Shown here one piece after another: positions 26,629 through 42,184 of a DNA stretch of 64,000 bases. This DNA is from Apophysomyces variabilis. Taxonomy: Eukaryota; Mucoromycota; Mucoromycetes; Mucorales; Mucoraceae. The stretch lies in contig MZZL01000405.1 in the NCBI GenBank assembly GCA_002749535.1, positions 186,001 through 250,000 on the forward strand, in the 5' to 3' direction. The translations under genes and the position numbers were made by a program. Below the pieces are notes generated by a model, which ran no database searches, was not told where the DNA came from, and worked only from the letters and a program-made list of their open reading frames with translations. The first letter of the stretch is position 1; every line of letters starts with the position of its first letter.

Positions 26629-29600
26629 TTAGATCTTATCTCTCGTGATAAATCTTGTTACCATTAAAGTGAGAGTTTTACTCGAATTGATCTCTTGATC
26701 GCGATATATTCCTACTAGACTTTCTGCTTTTTCGTATAAAGTGTTTTTGAGAGAGATCACGATGAATTGGAACTGATTGCTGCAATGCTCACGAATGTAA
26801 TTGGCAACCATAGCCACATTACTGTTGTCAAGCGCAGCATCCACTTCATCCAGAACGAAGAAGGGTGATGGCTGGTAACTATGTCAGAGAATGTGTGAAT
26901 TAGTCTGCTGCATAACAGTCTGTCGTACCTATGAATGGCGAACAACAGTGCAAGCGCTGCTACACTCTTTTCACCACCGGACAGCTTCTCCATGTCTCTG
27001 AACCGCTTCGTTGGTGGCATTGCATGGTATTTGATACCCTCCAAATAAGGTTCATCCGTATCTTCGAGAGTTAAATAGGCAGTTCCTCCTAGAGGATATA
27101 TCCTGCTCTTGGTGAGATCTTTATACACTTGATCAATTCGTTCGGAAATGTGACTAAATGCATCGTAAAAACGCTTATATCTGGAAGCACATTAGTTTTT
27201 TTGAAATTAAACGCTGTATATCACATACCTCTTCTGTCTCACTAAAGCAAACCTCTCCTTTGCTTCCTTTGCTTCTTTACGAGCAGCATTAAATTCTTCC
27301 TCGTGCGCCTTTGCTTGCTGTTCTATGCCTTCGAGGCGATCAATTGCTTTGAGATTTGGCGCCATTTGATCCAATTCTTCGCTGCGGCGTTTGATCTCTT
27401 CCTGAAATTCTCGCTCGAGGTTTGCACCTCCCTCCGCTCGCTGTTCACTCCCCAGTCTTGAGAAATCAACTTCGACCATCCAGTCCGTTGATCGGATAGA
27501 TCGTTGTGATTCGTCTACTTCCATTGCACTGCCATCATCCACACGCTATTCTACTGTTCATATCTTGTAGAAAACACTATTAACAAACATACCTCATGAG
27601 TGTCCTCCATAAGAATGTCATCCATACTTCCATGAAGCAATGGTAATTCAATATCCTCCAATTTACATTTTCGGAAAATAGCAACACGTTCAGAATGCAT
27701 CTTTTCAACTTCTGTCTCGAATTTTGCCATTTCCTTCAAGTAATTCTCCACATCTTTTCCTTTGTTTTCAAGATCACGTCGCAGTTGATTGACTTCTTGC
27801 TGCTTCTCGCTTTCCAGATTTCGTTGCTGTTCTAGTTCTGCATTAAGCCTTTCAAAGTCGTCTTTCAGTTTTTGTATATTATTGTTCAAATCCGTCTTCT
27901 CGTTTTGCGTTTGTGTCAAAGATGCCGTATCATTAGCGTACATCTTCTCTAACTTTTCCAACCGATCGCTCAATTCTTTCAGCTGTTCTCTCTCAAATGA
28001 TAATTGCGCTTCCAATCTTGAGCGCTGCGAGGAAAATTGATTTCGCTTCTCCATGACTTCCTGTGGCAAGCCAAAGTTTTGCTTTTCGTACTCCCGTATA
28101 TTGATGATACCAATCTTTGCGCAAAAATCGGCGAATACTTCATCTTCTACGACGGAAATCGTCTGCTTAATTTGCTCAATAACCGTTTCGACCTCATCCA
28201 ATTTTGCCTTGGCCTACATAATCTTGAGTTATCATTTTCAACAATCAGGAACCGTACCTCTTGGTAGGCTTGATCACCACTTAAGACCTCTTGTTGTACG
28301 TGTTGACCTTCTTCTTCAATGCCTACTAGCTTCCTCTCAAGGGTGGTCTATGAGGTTGACGTTAGTATCTCCACCGCCAACTTATTGTCCACTCTCACAA
28401 TCTCATCCTGCAAAACGGCTAGCTGCTTTTCTAAACCAGCACAGTCGCTTCTCGCGATCTCTTCAGCGCTTCCCATTCGTTTATGTTTGCTAAGCTCGTT
28501 CAATTCCGCTAATAGCTTATCGCGTGTTCGTGTCAAACCTTCATTAAATATTTTAGACATCGTTGGTATAGACATGTGGTTTACCTTCCACGTCTCTTTG
28601 ACTCCACTGTTTTGGTCCCTGAGCGCCGCTACGACCGCCAGTGATCAAGCCACTTCGATGGATCACGGTTCCATCCAGAGTAATAGCTGAATTTCCCACG
28701 TTTAATCATTAGTCTCTATATCTGGTCTACGTACCTCGGACGTCTTCTTTTTTCTCATAACAAATCTGTTTGGCGATTTTGATATTGTCACATACCAAGG
28801 CATTTCCGCACACGAATTGAATCACAGGCTCATATTGCTTCTCATAATTGATGATATCAAACGCCAAGCGAGCGCCTCGAGTGTGATTGCGGAATCTGTC
28901 ATTGATCTGAGGTACGCGTAGTGTATTTAGGGGTAAAAAGGTCGATGAACCAACTCGTTGCTCACGCATGTACTAATTTCCAGCGATAAGTAGATATCAG
29001 AGTAACATTGCCTTTATTTACCTGTATACATTCAATGGCTGTTTTCTGGTCGTCTACAACAATAGCGTCCATATTCCTTCCAAGAACAACCGCCAAGGCC
29101 TCGTCGTATTTTCGTTGCGTTGGACGACATAGATCAGCCAATTTTCCATGGACACCTGTGCAAATGGTTCAATCGCTTATTTCCTGTTAAATAGCACTCT
29201 TACCTGGAAAAACCTGCTTCATCATGGCCAAACTCTCTCTAAATCTCGCTTCCTTGTCGGATTCACGTTGCTCCGTTTTAGCTTCCAATAATTTGTTTAA
29301 AGTTTCTTGCAGCTTTTCATTTAGTTCCACTTCTTTTTGGCTATGGCGCAAAATCCGAATATTCAGCCTATGCCGACATTCGCCAGCACTTTGAAACTTA
29401 CTGGACCGTTTTGCGTTCTTGCTCTAAAGAGACGAGCTGCTGACGTCTTGCTTCTAGTTGTTTTGTAGTTTCCTCAAACTCTGCTGTCAGCGCATTTCCG
29501 TCTTCTGTTGTCCGCCGCTTATCCTCAGCCAGCTGCGACAGCCTGTTCTTTAACTCCTCCAACTTGGATTTTTTGTGTTGAACGTTTTCATATTCTAGCT

Positions 29601-31183
29601 TTTGTTGTCGCTGCAGCTTCTGTAATTGAGCTGTTTCGTCGACCGATCGGATACTGACTTGCTGTTTACTGCAAACCGCAATACCCTGTTAGCATCCATC
29701 CTATTTTTGCTTTCCTAGATTACCAAGCTTCGTATTCTGCTATCTGTTCAGATGTCAAAACAGGCCCGCTTGTCAACCCTGACGCAGGTAGAGAGGCTGA
29801 TGACAACCGTATAAGGATCCCATCTAGAGAATTTACGAAACTATACCTTCGTAATCCTGCTGGACCTTGCTGAGTTTTTCCAGGTCACTTTCCAATGTGC
29901 TAACAACTTCAGTCTGATATAAGATTAGATAGGTGTTACCCTAACTTCTGCACGTACTTGTTTATCATGATCACGCTTAACACGATCACCGTTTTGTTTA
30001 GTCTGTGCTAGCTTTTTCTCCAGATACACGATTTTTTCTGTTATGCTGATCAATGCAGGTCGCTAGAAACGAAATGATTAATAAAATGTAGTTTCGCGAC
30101 ATAGATCGAACCTGTTCATCTAGATCAGCTTTAATTTTCTTCGTCTGCAATTCTTGTTTGGTTCGTTCGCGATGAATAAGAGCGCTCTCCTTCCGAGCTT
30201 CTTTAAACTTCTCCTCCAGGGAATGCTATATCGATTACCGTAAACAACCTGTAGTAGGGCCGAGTATAAGCTCGAGCATACCTGATCATCCGTTGCCCCA
30301 TTGGCTGCAATTTTCTTCCCATTTGCTTCATCCATTAATGATTGGGTCTTTTGTTCAACATGATATAGCTTCCACAGTAAATACTGCACAACCAACTGTC
30401 GTCGTTCGTCTGCAAGCGCCTCAAACTTCTCTGCATCAGCCTTTTGCGCTTGATACACTTTAATTTCAGCTGCAGTGTTCTTTTTCTTATTGAATGCGTG
30501 TGCACTTTTTTCAATTGCACGCTCCTGTTCTTGTTTTAAGCGGTCATATTCTTCTTTAAATTCCCAGGATCTAGCGTGGTATGAGTCCGATGTCCATTCT
30601 GTGTCTAGCTTACCCGCTGATTTGCTCAATTAGCCGTGTGAGCTCTTTAGGATCCTGACTAGCTACATATTCGACATCGCCTTGGAACACTAAGAAGTTT
30701 TTCGCTTTGACCAAGATGTTTTCTTTTTCCAGGGCTTGGTTATATTCTGAATAAGGGACCTGAACATTATTGATGTAGTATTCTGATTGACCGGTTTGGC
30801 GTGCGATGCGTTTGAAGGTAACTTCGTTTCCCTGGTCATTCTCGTACACAGCCATTACAAAAGCGCTACGTGGTGATCGGCTGCTATTGCTTCCGTTTGC
30901 GCTGTTGTCATCCGTTTGTTGCAAGGCACTTGAACGATAAATCATGTCTTTCAAATTCTGGGAACGTAAATGTGCCGAATGGACGCCGAGTACAAAAGAA
31001 ATGGCATCCATCAAGTTTGATTTTCCTGCACAATTAGTCAGTAAGGTTAGATGAGTGTTTTATTCCGGGCATACCAGAGCCATTAGGTCCAATGACACTA
31101 GTAAATTTGTGGAAAGGACCTATTATTTGGTGGCCCTTATAGGACTTAAAGTTTTCCACCTCGATGCGTATGAGTCTTCCCAT
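26629..31183 (-). CDS. SMC1: Cohesin subunit SMC1
   Basis: Structural-maintenance-of-chromosomes ATPase; with SMC3 and the kleisin Scc1/Rad21 it forms the cohesin ring that holds sister chromatids together and shapes loops. At least ten exons on the minus strand, start ATG at 31183 ([19 protein letters not shown]). Walker [20 protein letters not shown] is split by an intron near 31077-31025. Next come [15 protein letters not shown] and the SMC1-typical [20 protein letters not shown], a long coiled coil, the hinge (about 28600-29190, with [20 protein letters not shown]), a second coiled coil, then [18 protein letters not shown] (ABC signature) and [16 protein letters not shown] (Walker B and D-loop). 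SMC1 rather than SMC3 is indicated by the GDVEY segment and the FKSYKG N-terminus. The extreme C-terminus after KTLTL ([11 protein letters not shown]) departs from the usual end and may hide a small intron. Confidence 0.95.
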
Positions 31184-32146
31184 AGTCAGGTACAGCGAAA
31201 ACTAACGGGGTTATTCGCGTATGCGCCGTGAAAAGCTGTCCGTCCCTATTTTCTGAGACGCGCTTTTTTTTGGCGTCGCGAACGCGAACACGGCGGAGCA
31301 TTAAATTAGGTCTTGTGCGCACACGAAGTCGATGATCGAGACAAAAGACACTCCATTGGTGGAACGAGTGTGGATCTCTTCTTCATATATCCTTTTCTCT
31401 GAGAGCAATCTCTTTGGCGTTGGTATTCCCTTTTTTATTCTGCTTTAACTGATAATGCCATTGGAAATCTATTGGCGGGCTGAACAAGAGGTATTGGAAG
31501 GATCCTATAAACTTAGCTAGCCTAACTGAACCACCATTTGTTCACTTCCCGATATTCCTCGTCAAAGCATGCTCGCAACAAACAAAGTACAAATTCACTT
31601 GCTAAGGCAGCGGGCTTATAAATTTATGAAGATGACATGTACTAATTGCGTCCGCCGTAATACGAGCTACTATGTAATAACGGAAGATGATTTTTTCTAT
31701 ATCAATGCTATCTCATGTAAACAAGCTTTTTTATCAATAGTTTAGTAAAAGAAACGTGAAGTCAAAGAGACGAATTGCCGATATCTAAGCTCATAACCTG
31801 TCATTTTTCCTGTTGAAGTCCTCCAATCTTCAATCGGAAAGGACCGCTTATGGGATTGATTTTGCTATCGGATTCATAGAACTAATTTAGGTTATAAAAA
31901 GTAGTTTTTGGTATAGTTTGTTATGGTGTAACTGTGATGTGCTGTTATTCTAAATATGAGCCAATAGACCGCAACGCCCGATGTCAGATTTGCTTTGCTG
32001 ATCGATTCCACAGTCTGCACACACCACCTCGCTATGAAAAGCCACCTCCTTTTTAAAGACCGAAAAAAAAGTGTCTGATAGAAATGCGTGCAGTGCAAAT
32101 AAAGCACAGACTGCCCGCACTCTCATCGCCGACATCGATCAAAGTC
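31184..32146. promoter_or_regulatory. Divergent intergenic region between SMC1 and TRM4
   Basis: About 960 bases separating the start codons of SMC1 (-) and the Trm4-like gene (+), so it carries both promoters. No discrete element could be identified with confidence; minus-strand frames at 31892-32135 look accidental. Confidence 0.4.
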
Positions 32147-35236
<3,090 letters not shown>

Positions 35237-35740
35237 AATGATAAAATGTTATTTAATAAACCAAAAACTCATGCCAACATAATGACAATGGTTCAAACAC
35301 TGCGTTACCTGTAGGACATTGAACAAAAAGGAATAAGGAGAAATTAGAGTGGTCTGGAAATGAGCAATGTGAAGCAATATGATTCGTTACCGAATCCAAA
35401 GCCGAGCAGAAATGCGTAACAATGCAGCAATCAAGCGATCTTTCGGAGTTTAGATCTTTCATGGACTATGTTAAATCGCACCCCCTTTTTCTTCACTGTA
35501 CGCCAAGTAGAGAGCTCCTCAATTGTTTCTTGCATGAAAAGGATTGCTTCTATTCGATCCTATTGGTTAAGTTTCCTGTGACGAATGAGTTGTAAAAGAG
35601 CGGTTACAGGTTCCCCAAAAGTAAAACGTGCTGCTTTTAAAACGGGCGAGCACCCATTGCGTTCTTTGAATCTTCTTCTTTTTGTATGTTTTCACGCCTC
35701 CGTTACAGCAGGTGAACATTGATTTCAAAGTAACTGTAAT
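35237..35740. other. Intergenic, no gene seen
   Basis: About 500 bases between the Trm4-like stop and the FHA-RING start, same strand. Presumed terminator of the first and promoter of the second gene. No element recognised. Confidence 0.45.
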
Positions 35741-36897
35741 ATGCAAAGGCGCCGTCTTAGGAGTTTCTCTGCCAGTTCGTTACACTCTCCCGCCCTCTTA
35801 AGCCGCGGATTCGCCAGTCTCAGGGGAGCTAGCAGTCGTCGATCCACCAATTCTCTACCATCCTCACCTATGCCTGCCACAGACGCTGCAACAGAGACGT
35901 CCGATAACACATCCTCACTTCATGTACGACTGGTACCCAACGTAGGACTTTCAAGTCGTTGTTTTGTGTTTGAGGTCATTGATCGGGTGCTTCAACCGGG
36001 AGTTACATACAAAGTCGGACGATATAGTGATCGAAACACGATACCCGAACGGATATCTTTCAAGAGTAAGGTGGTGAGTCGAAGCCATGCGGAGCTATGG
36101 GTTGAAGATGGAAAGGTGCGTAGGCTTTCGTTTGTTCCTTGATAAATGGACCGCTTATTTATGGTATTATTTGCGTTTGTTAGCTACATATTAAAGACAT
36201 TGGTTCTTCCAGTGGGACTTTTCTCAATCGTGTCCGTCTGAGTCCACCAGGCAATTCAAGTACAGCGCATGAAATAAAAGATGGAGATCTTGTCCAGCTT
36301 GGTGTTGATTACCAAAGCGGTGACGAGCCAATATACCGAGCTGTTCGGATACGAGTGGAAGTTAATCGACCTAGCCAACCAGCGTATCATAGAGCCGCAT
36401 TCCAACAGCTGCGACAGCACTGGACTGTTGATCAGACCACTACCAGCGATATCCAGGAATGCTGCATTTGTCTGTATGCCATTGCCCCTTTCCAGGCCCT
36501 CTTTATTGCCCCGTGTTCTCACGTTTTTCACTTTAAGTGTCTGCGACCAATTGTGCTGCAGAATTATCCTGCCTTTTCCTGTCCACTTTGTCGTGGATAC
36601 TCAGATTTGGAAGCGAGTGTTGCCGTGGAAGTGAGTGATGTCATGGAAGCGTTAGGTTTGGAGGACAAGCAAGTACTATCCTCTTCATCATCTCCTCCCG
36701 CACCTTCTCCACCATCCATCATACAAGAGGAGGAAGAACCAGAAGAACAAATAGACGCATCTGCTATTGGGGAAAGAACACAAGCCATTGATATGCAAAC
36801 AGAATCCTCTGGTCGTACTGACGGATTTCTATCGGCTACTCTAGTCGGATCACCCACGTTCGAAGAAATATTATCAGCATCAAGTGGATCAGCATAA
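35741..36897 (+). CDS. FHA-RING E3 ubiquitin ligase (Dma1/CHFR type)
   Basis: Ubiquitin ligase that reads phosphothreonine through an FHA domain; fungal relatives Dma1/Dma2 act in the spindle-position and mitotic checkpoints and septation. Exons 35741-36115 and 36184-36897; 362 residues. Ser/Arg-rich N-terminus, then the FHA domain (YKVGRYSDRNTIPERISF; SRSHAELWVEDGK; DIGSSSGTFLNRVRLSPPG), with the conserved Gly-Arg, Ser-x-x-His and Ser-Gly-Thr phosphopeptide contacts. A RING-H2 follows: CCICLYAI, APCSHVFHFKCL, FSCPLC, all eight zinc ligands present. A Ser/Pro and Glu-rich tail of about 100 residues ends EEILSASSGSA. The domain order matches Dma proteins of S. pombe and S. cerevisiae. Confidence 0.93.
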
Positions 36898-38051
36898 CAG
36901 GAAAAGAATGCCCACAGTAAATTAGCTTATTTTATGTTGAGAGGAGCGAAAGCATGGTGGCACTGCCAGAAAGTCTTTCCTGCCCCTTAACTACAAACCG
37001 ATTTGCACTGAAAAACCATCATTTATAATCATGCCATACAAAACAATTCATCCTTTGTATACTTGCATTTTCCCCTTTTTTCTTTTTTCTATTATTATTG
37101 ATATGCGTGGCAGACTACGCTTGTCGACCAAAAAAACGTTTAGCGTTGCACCGTTCAACATTGAGTGCATGCGGTTGATATCTCAACGAAGTATATTATG
37201 AAATTACCAACAGCTTAAGCAACTCATTGAAAGCTGTGTTCTTCGCTATAGACAAGTCCCCTATGGAGATTTACGAAAGCCCCTACGATTTTTTTTCTTT
37301 CTGCCGCGTTACGCTAAATATGTTTTCTCTATTGCTTAAGATGGGAGTTCCCGCCGTTTAAGTTTAGCGTAATGGAAATTGAAAAGGTATTTCGATAGAT
37401 AATGTACAAGATTTTTGGTCGAGTAGGAAACGAGAACAAACAATTGTTTGTATTAAGCTTGTAGAACGAGCATTACCAATGCTTTTTCTTAACAGCTTCT
37501 GAGAGGAAGCTTTGATGATATTGGCAGTTACGCGGGCCGCTGTATGTTGACACTAAAGTAGACTGATGCAATGAATAAGACGGCATCCATAGAGAATTGA
37601 AAGGGTACCTAGACATAACACTTCCGTAGTCCCAGTTTTTCTAATCGTCACAGTGATTGCTGCTAGAGCAATCCAGGTGCAATTTTTCCAGCAAGAGTTT
37701 AGCTCTCAACAGCCTTCAAATTCCTGGTGGTGCTTTTCGAGTGTCAGTTCGCTTCTTTACCAACTGTGTCCGCTTGTGCCCATTATCCATTATAACTAGA
37801 GTTTTTCCCCGTCATAATAGCATTAATTTTTGGAGTTATAACGCATATGATCAAATTGCACTTTTATTTTAGGGTAGAAAGTAGCAGCACGGTTTCGTAG
37901 AGTAAAGAGTTGGATGGAGCTGACTTACAGATACACCCTCTGTACCCAAATTTCATAGTCCGATGTTCGTGTGTAGACACCGTCACGATGCATGCTCTCG
38001 ACACTGGTTTGCCATCCATTGTTCCTCACGTAAACTACACATTGATAAGTC
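36898..38051. other. Intergenic, no gene seen
   Basis: About 1.15 kb between the FHA-RING and AP-1 mu genes, both on the plus strand. Homopolymer-rich, no coding signal or RNA gene recognised. The AP-1 mu promoter should lie in the right part. Confidence 0.5.
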
Positions 38052-39905
38052 ATGGCATCTGCAGGTAAGAGGGTTCTAGCGCTCGGAAAATGTAGATATA
38101 TGCTAACTCCAAACTTAACGACCGTACATGAAGTGTTCATATTGGATGTGAAAGGGAAAGTGCTTATTTCCCGCAACTATCGGGGCGATATCCCTATGAG
38201 CGCTGTGGAAAACTTTATGCCACTCGTAAGAGACATGATGAAAGGAACATTAAGCTTATTTTGTACCAATAGGTGTCTGAAGCCGAGGATGAGCATGTTC
38301 CATTACCTTGCTTCACTCATGAAGGCATCAACTACCTGTACCTTAAGCATAATAACTTGTATCGTACGTAGACCGAAGCGCACAGAAGACTCGCTCACAA
38401 ACGACCGGGGCTTATGCCCTTTTCCTTCTTCGCTAGTACTCGCACTGACGCGGAAGAATACAAACGCCGCTGCCATCATGCTTTATCTACACAAGCTCAC
38501 CCAAGTGTTCGCTGACTACTTTAAAGAGCTAGAAGAAGAATCGATCCGAGATAACTTCGTGATCGTATATGAATTACTAGACGAAATGATGGACTTTGGA
38601 TATCCTCAAACGACAGAACCCAAGATTTTACAAGAGCAAGTTAAAAGAAAAGAAGAGGAAGGGATTTTAAGGGATGGCGAGTAACGTTATTGTCTGCAGA
38701 TATATTACTCAGGATGCGTATAAACTCGAGGTCCAGGTACGGCCGCCTATGGCTGTTACCAATGCTGTGTCATGGCGTTCAGAAGGCATCAAGTATAAGA
38801 AGAACGAGGTCTTCTTGGATGTGATAGAGAGTGTGAACTTGCTGGTAAGGCGGAATATACGGTAAAATGGAAGGGCTATAGCTTAGACTTTACAAGGTGA
38901 ATGCGAACGGAAATGTTTTGAGAAGCGAAGTTTTGGGCGCTGTCAAAATGCGCTGTTTCCTGTCGGGCATGCCGGAGCTACGACTGGGATTAAACGACAA
39001 GGTGATGTTTGAAGCAACAGGAAGAGGTGCGCACAAAACTGGTGTTAGCAATGCGTATGTTACTTAAACCAGTGCTTTCTTGATAGCCAATACATCAGCC
39101 AAAGCCATCGAAATGGAGGACGTTAAATTCCATCAATGCGTCCGATTGAGCAAGTTCGAGAACGACCGCACTATCAGTTTTATTCCACCTGACGGCGAGT
39201 TTGAATTGATGAGCTATCGTCTCCCTACCACCGTAAAACCGCTCATTTGGGTGGAAGCCGTTGTAGAAGTTTACTCTGGCTCACGCGTAGAGTATTTGAT
39301 TAAGGCGAAGGCCCAATTTAAGCGCAGAAGCACAGCAAATAACGTCGAAATTGAAGTCCCTGTACCGGATGATGCAGATACACCTAAATTTAAGGTATTA
39401 TAGCGAACCGAAATACAGAAGGACATGTATATAACATTTTAATATAGAGCAGTAGTGGATCCGTTTCATACAAACCTGAGCGTTCTTGTTTAGTGTGGAA
39501 AGTCAAGCAATTCCAAGGTGGTAAAGAATTGATCATGCGAGCTCATTTCGGTCTACCCTCTGTTCAAGCTGGTCAGTGTAAACATAACTGGATATAAATC
39601 CTTGCGGAAAGTCCTGACTGTAAATGTTTTAGCCGAAGAAACTGAGAAACGACCGCCAATCAATATCAAGTTTGAGATCCCTTACTATACAGTATCTGGC
39701 ATTCAGGTGCGATACTTGAAAGTGGTAGAGAAAAGTGGATACCAGGCGCTACCATGGGTTAGATATATCACTCAAAACGGAGGTAAGAATAATTGTTAAG
39801 CGAGATTGGTTCCTCTCCTAATACAACTGCCTTGTTATAACTTTAGATTATCAAATGCGAATGCCTGAACGACTCAAAGCCAAGAAGAACGTCGGAACGT
39901 ACTAG
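38052..39905 (+). CDS. APM1: AP-1 clathrin adaptor complex mu subunit
   Basis: Medium chain of the AP-1 adaptor, which sorts cargo between trans-Golgi and endosomes and binds tyrosine-based signals. Exon 1 is only 13 nt (38052-38064, MASA plus one base); exon 2 is 38134-38225, giving MASAVFILDVKGKVLISRNY after joining. Then VSEAEDEHVPLPCFTHEGIN, the longin-like N-domain to DFGYPQTTEPKILQEYITQD, and the mu homology domain from AVSWRSEGIKYKKNEVFLDV through GMPELRLGLNDKVMFEATGR, QFKRRSTANNVEIEVPVP and KFEIPYYTVSGIQVRYLKVV to VRYITQNGDYQMR. The intron at 38636-38699 uses a GC donor (GCAAGT). The protein does not stop at the usual YQxR end but continues MPERLKAKKNVGTY. EYITQE-type sequence and ITQNGDYQ favour mu-1 over mu-2. 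Confidence 0.95.
38636..38699 (+). other. GC-AG intron in the AP-1 mu gene
   Basis: Exon 4 ends ...ATTTTACAAGA and exon 5 starts ATATATTACTCAG; only a cut before GCAAGT and after TCTGCAG gives the conserved K-I-L-Q-E-Y-I-T-Q in frame. No GT donor nearby keeps the frame. The intron is 64 nt. Confidence 0.85.
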
Positions 39906-40043
39906 CTCAGATCCTACGACTCAGTAGCAAGCTAATGACCCCATGACTTTTTGTAACTGCACTATGTAAACCTGTTTTGGCATAAAAATTAACAATGATT
40001 GTTTGGACATACAGTATGAAGTGTTTGTCTGTGCTAAACGAAT
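39906..40043. other. 3' flank of the AP-1 mu gene
   Basis: Short AT-rich stretch, probably the AP-1 mu 3' UTR. No element recognised. Confidence 0.4.
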
Positions 40044-40316
40044 ATGAAGTGTTTCCTTCATGCAAGGGATTATAGGCCCTTGCTTGCCAGTTATTTTAGG
40101 TCGAATTGTGATTTAAAAATTACGCTGCTGAACGGTGATATGGTGTACGTGGCCTGCGGGTTCAGTTTGATTGCAACGTCGTACCTAGTTCACTATGGCT
40201 TGCAGGCGAAAATGACCGCCAGTGATAAAGAGAAGATTATTGAATACGTGCACCTGTTTCACATTGGTAGAGCCATTGATGGCCTAATTACGTTTGTGAT
40301 GGTAGACACTTTTTGA
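40044..40316 (+). CDS. Small hypothetical ORF with a hydrophobic segment
   Basis: Single-exon frame of 90 codons starting MKCFLHARDYRPLLASYF and ending FVMVDTF. The middle has a hydrophobic stretch (VYVACGFSLIATSYLVHYG) that could span a membrane; the rest is charged. It was not assigned to a family. It could be a real small gene, part of a spliced gene, or chance. It lies on the plus strand between the AP-1 mu gene and the Ppn2-like gene. Confidence 0.3.
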   Translation: MKCFLHARDYRPLLASYFRSNCDLKITLLNGDMVYVACGFSLIATSYLVHYGLQAKMTASDKEKIIEYVHLFHIGRAIDGLITFVMVDTF

Positions 40317-40830
40317 TTTGTGCTCTTTTGAAAATAGAGAGCCTTGTTTAAGTATATTGTCACAATTACCAGTCGTGACACCTGCTAGACTTTCCAAAAT
40401 CAATATTCTGTCGCCTAGGCTAAAGTCCATTTACGTGGGTTAAGGTTGCACAAGAAACGAGGCCATTTTCAAATCCCGGGGATTTGTGCGATGACACACG
40501 GGAAATGTCTAGCATACGGAATATCCGGAATCCATTTAATTCTGTCCAAACCAGCCACAGCTCCCCTTCCCCGTTCTCTCAACAGGATTTTCTCGTCATT
40601 GTTCAAATACTACTAACCTAAAGAGACACCTCCGTCGTGCCACTTGTCCTATGAGAAATGCTATTCCGTTGGGCCACTGAGAAGAAGGAATTTTATAGAA
40701 TCCCCTGATGGTCTCTTTTTGCGTTGATAATTTTCAAATTCCGTAAACAATAATAAAAATACAGCCCAAAAGCAGATATTCTTTCCAGCGAATTCTGGTT
40801 TTCTTCTTCTTTTTCATATCTATTACACCA
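40317..40830. other. Intergenic, no gene seen
   Basis: About 500 bases upstream of the Ppn2-like gene, presumably its promoter. A pyrimidine-rich TTTTCTTCTTCTTTTTC tract at about 40799-40815 lies just before the start codon. Nothing else recognised. Confidence 0.4.
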
Positions 40831-41963
40831 ATGGCAGAACGTCCGCCACCTCCCTATACGCCACCCGCACCTGCCACCGTCTTTCTCTATCGAGACAATG
40901 ATTATGAGTCGGTGGATGCTGTTCAGTATTATCATAAGACGGACAAACAGAAACGGACATGGAGATATATAGCCATTGGAGTAGGCGTAGTTATCGTGGC
41001 AACCATAGCCGTCGTTGTGGGTGTCGTTGTAAGCCGACAGCGCCCATCCTATCAAACCAGTGGCATAAAATCCGAGTCGCCTTACGCCAACCTCACTCGG
41101 CTTGTTACGGACACGACGATACAGAACAAACAGCGTATCTTTGTCGTAGGCGATGTCCATGGTTGCATTACCGAATTCAATCAGTTGGTGGACGCCATTC
41201 AGTACAACCCTGAAACAGACCAACTGATTCTAGCAGGCGATCTGGTGGCTAAAGGACCCGACAGCATTGGTGTGATTCGACGAGCCAAACAGCTAGGCGC
41301 CATGTGCGTCCGAGGGAATCACGACGACAAGGTGGTCCGGTTAAAAACCTTTGAGCTTCAACGAGGGGCCAAAGCCATGTTGCCACCCAACGCTGTGATG
41401 CCCGAGGGCGACGTTATGGATCCACTAAAATTCAATAATTATCATACGGAAATTTCAAAGTAAAGGGGCAAAAAAAAACAATAAGATGAATGGCATCTAG
41501 CTAAGACTATAAAATGGAAAAGGATAAGCAAAAGAAAAGCTGACTTAAAACCGATAGGGCCATGACGGAAGACGACTATAATTATTTGGCAAGCTGTCCG
41601 ATGATCCTTTATTTACCCTTATTAAATAATTCGGTCGTGGTGCACGGCGGGCTTCTACCTGGTCGGGAGCTACATAACCAAGTACCTTACGACGTGATGA
41701 ATATGAGAGATCTGGACAGCCATGGCCAACCCAGTGCTAGCAACAATATTGGCGAACCGTGGACAAGAAGCTGGAACGCAGCAACCAACCAAAGCATGCG
41801 CGTTTATTATGGACATGATGCAAGCCGTGGTCTGAAATTAGCAGACTATACTTACGGTCTTGATAGTGGTTGTGTTTATGGTCGTCAACTGTCAGCATTA
41901 GAAGTGAAGACGAAAAACTTGACTCAGGTCCAATGTAATCAATATAGCCAATCGGGTCTATAA
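40831..41963 (+). CDS. Membrane-anchored PPP-family phosphatase, ApaH/Ppn2-like
   Basis: Calcineurin-like metallophosphatase. The closest described fungal type is Ppn2, a vacuolar zinc-dependent endopolyphosphatase of the ApaH-like group; the substrate here is inferred. Exons 40831-41459 and 41558-41963, 344 residues. A Pro/Tyr-rich cytoplasmic N-terminus (MAERPPPPYTPPAPATVF) leads to basic KTDKQKRTWRY and one transmembrane helix (IAIGVGVVIVATIAVVVGVV), so the catalytic domain faces a lumen. Metal-binding motifs appear in order: VVGDVHGC, LILAGDLVAKGPDS, VRGNHDDK, VVVHGGLLPG and the final YYGHDASRGL. All PPP-family ligands are visible. The domain is short, as in ApaH-like phosphatases, not as in PP1 or PP2A. 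The intron border falls inside EISKAMTEDDY. Confidence 0.88.
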
Positions 41964-42184
41964 GAGAAATGAAAGAAAAAACAAAGGAAGACTCTGTATC
42001 TTGTGCTTTATTGCTTTTATTTCAAAATTAACCGACCATTACCAAATTCTTTTTCTTTTATTTCATATAGAAGAAAAAAAAGTGTTACATGTATGTATCC
42101 TAATATCAATCATTAAAACAACAATCGGAAAAAAATTATGACTAGACTAGAAAAAACATTCTTGATCTATTTTCTTTCGCTTTA

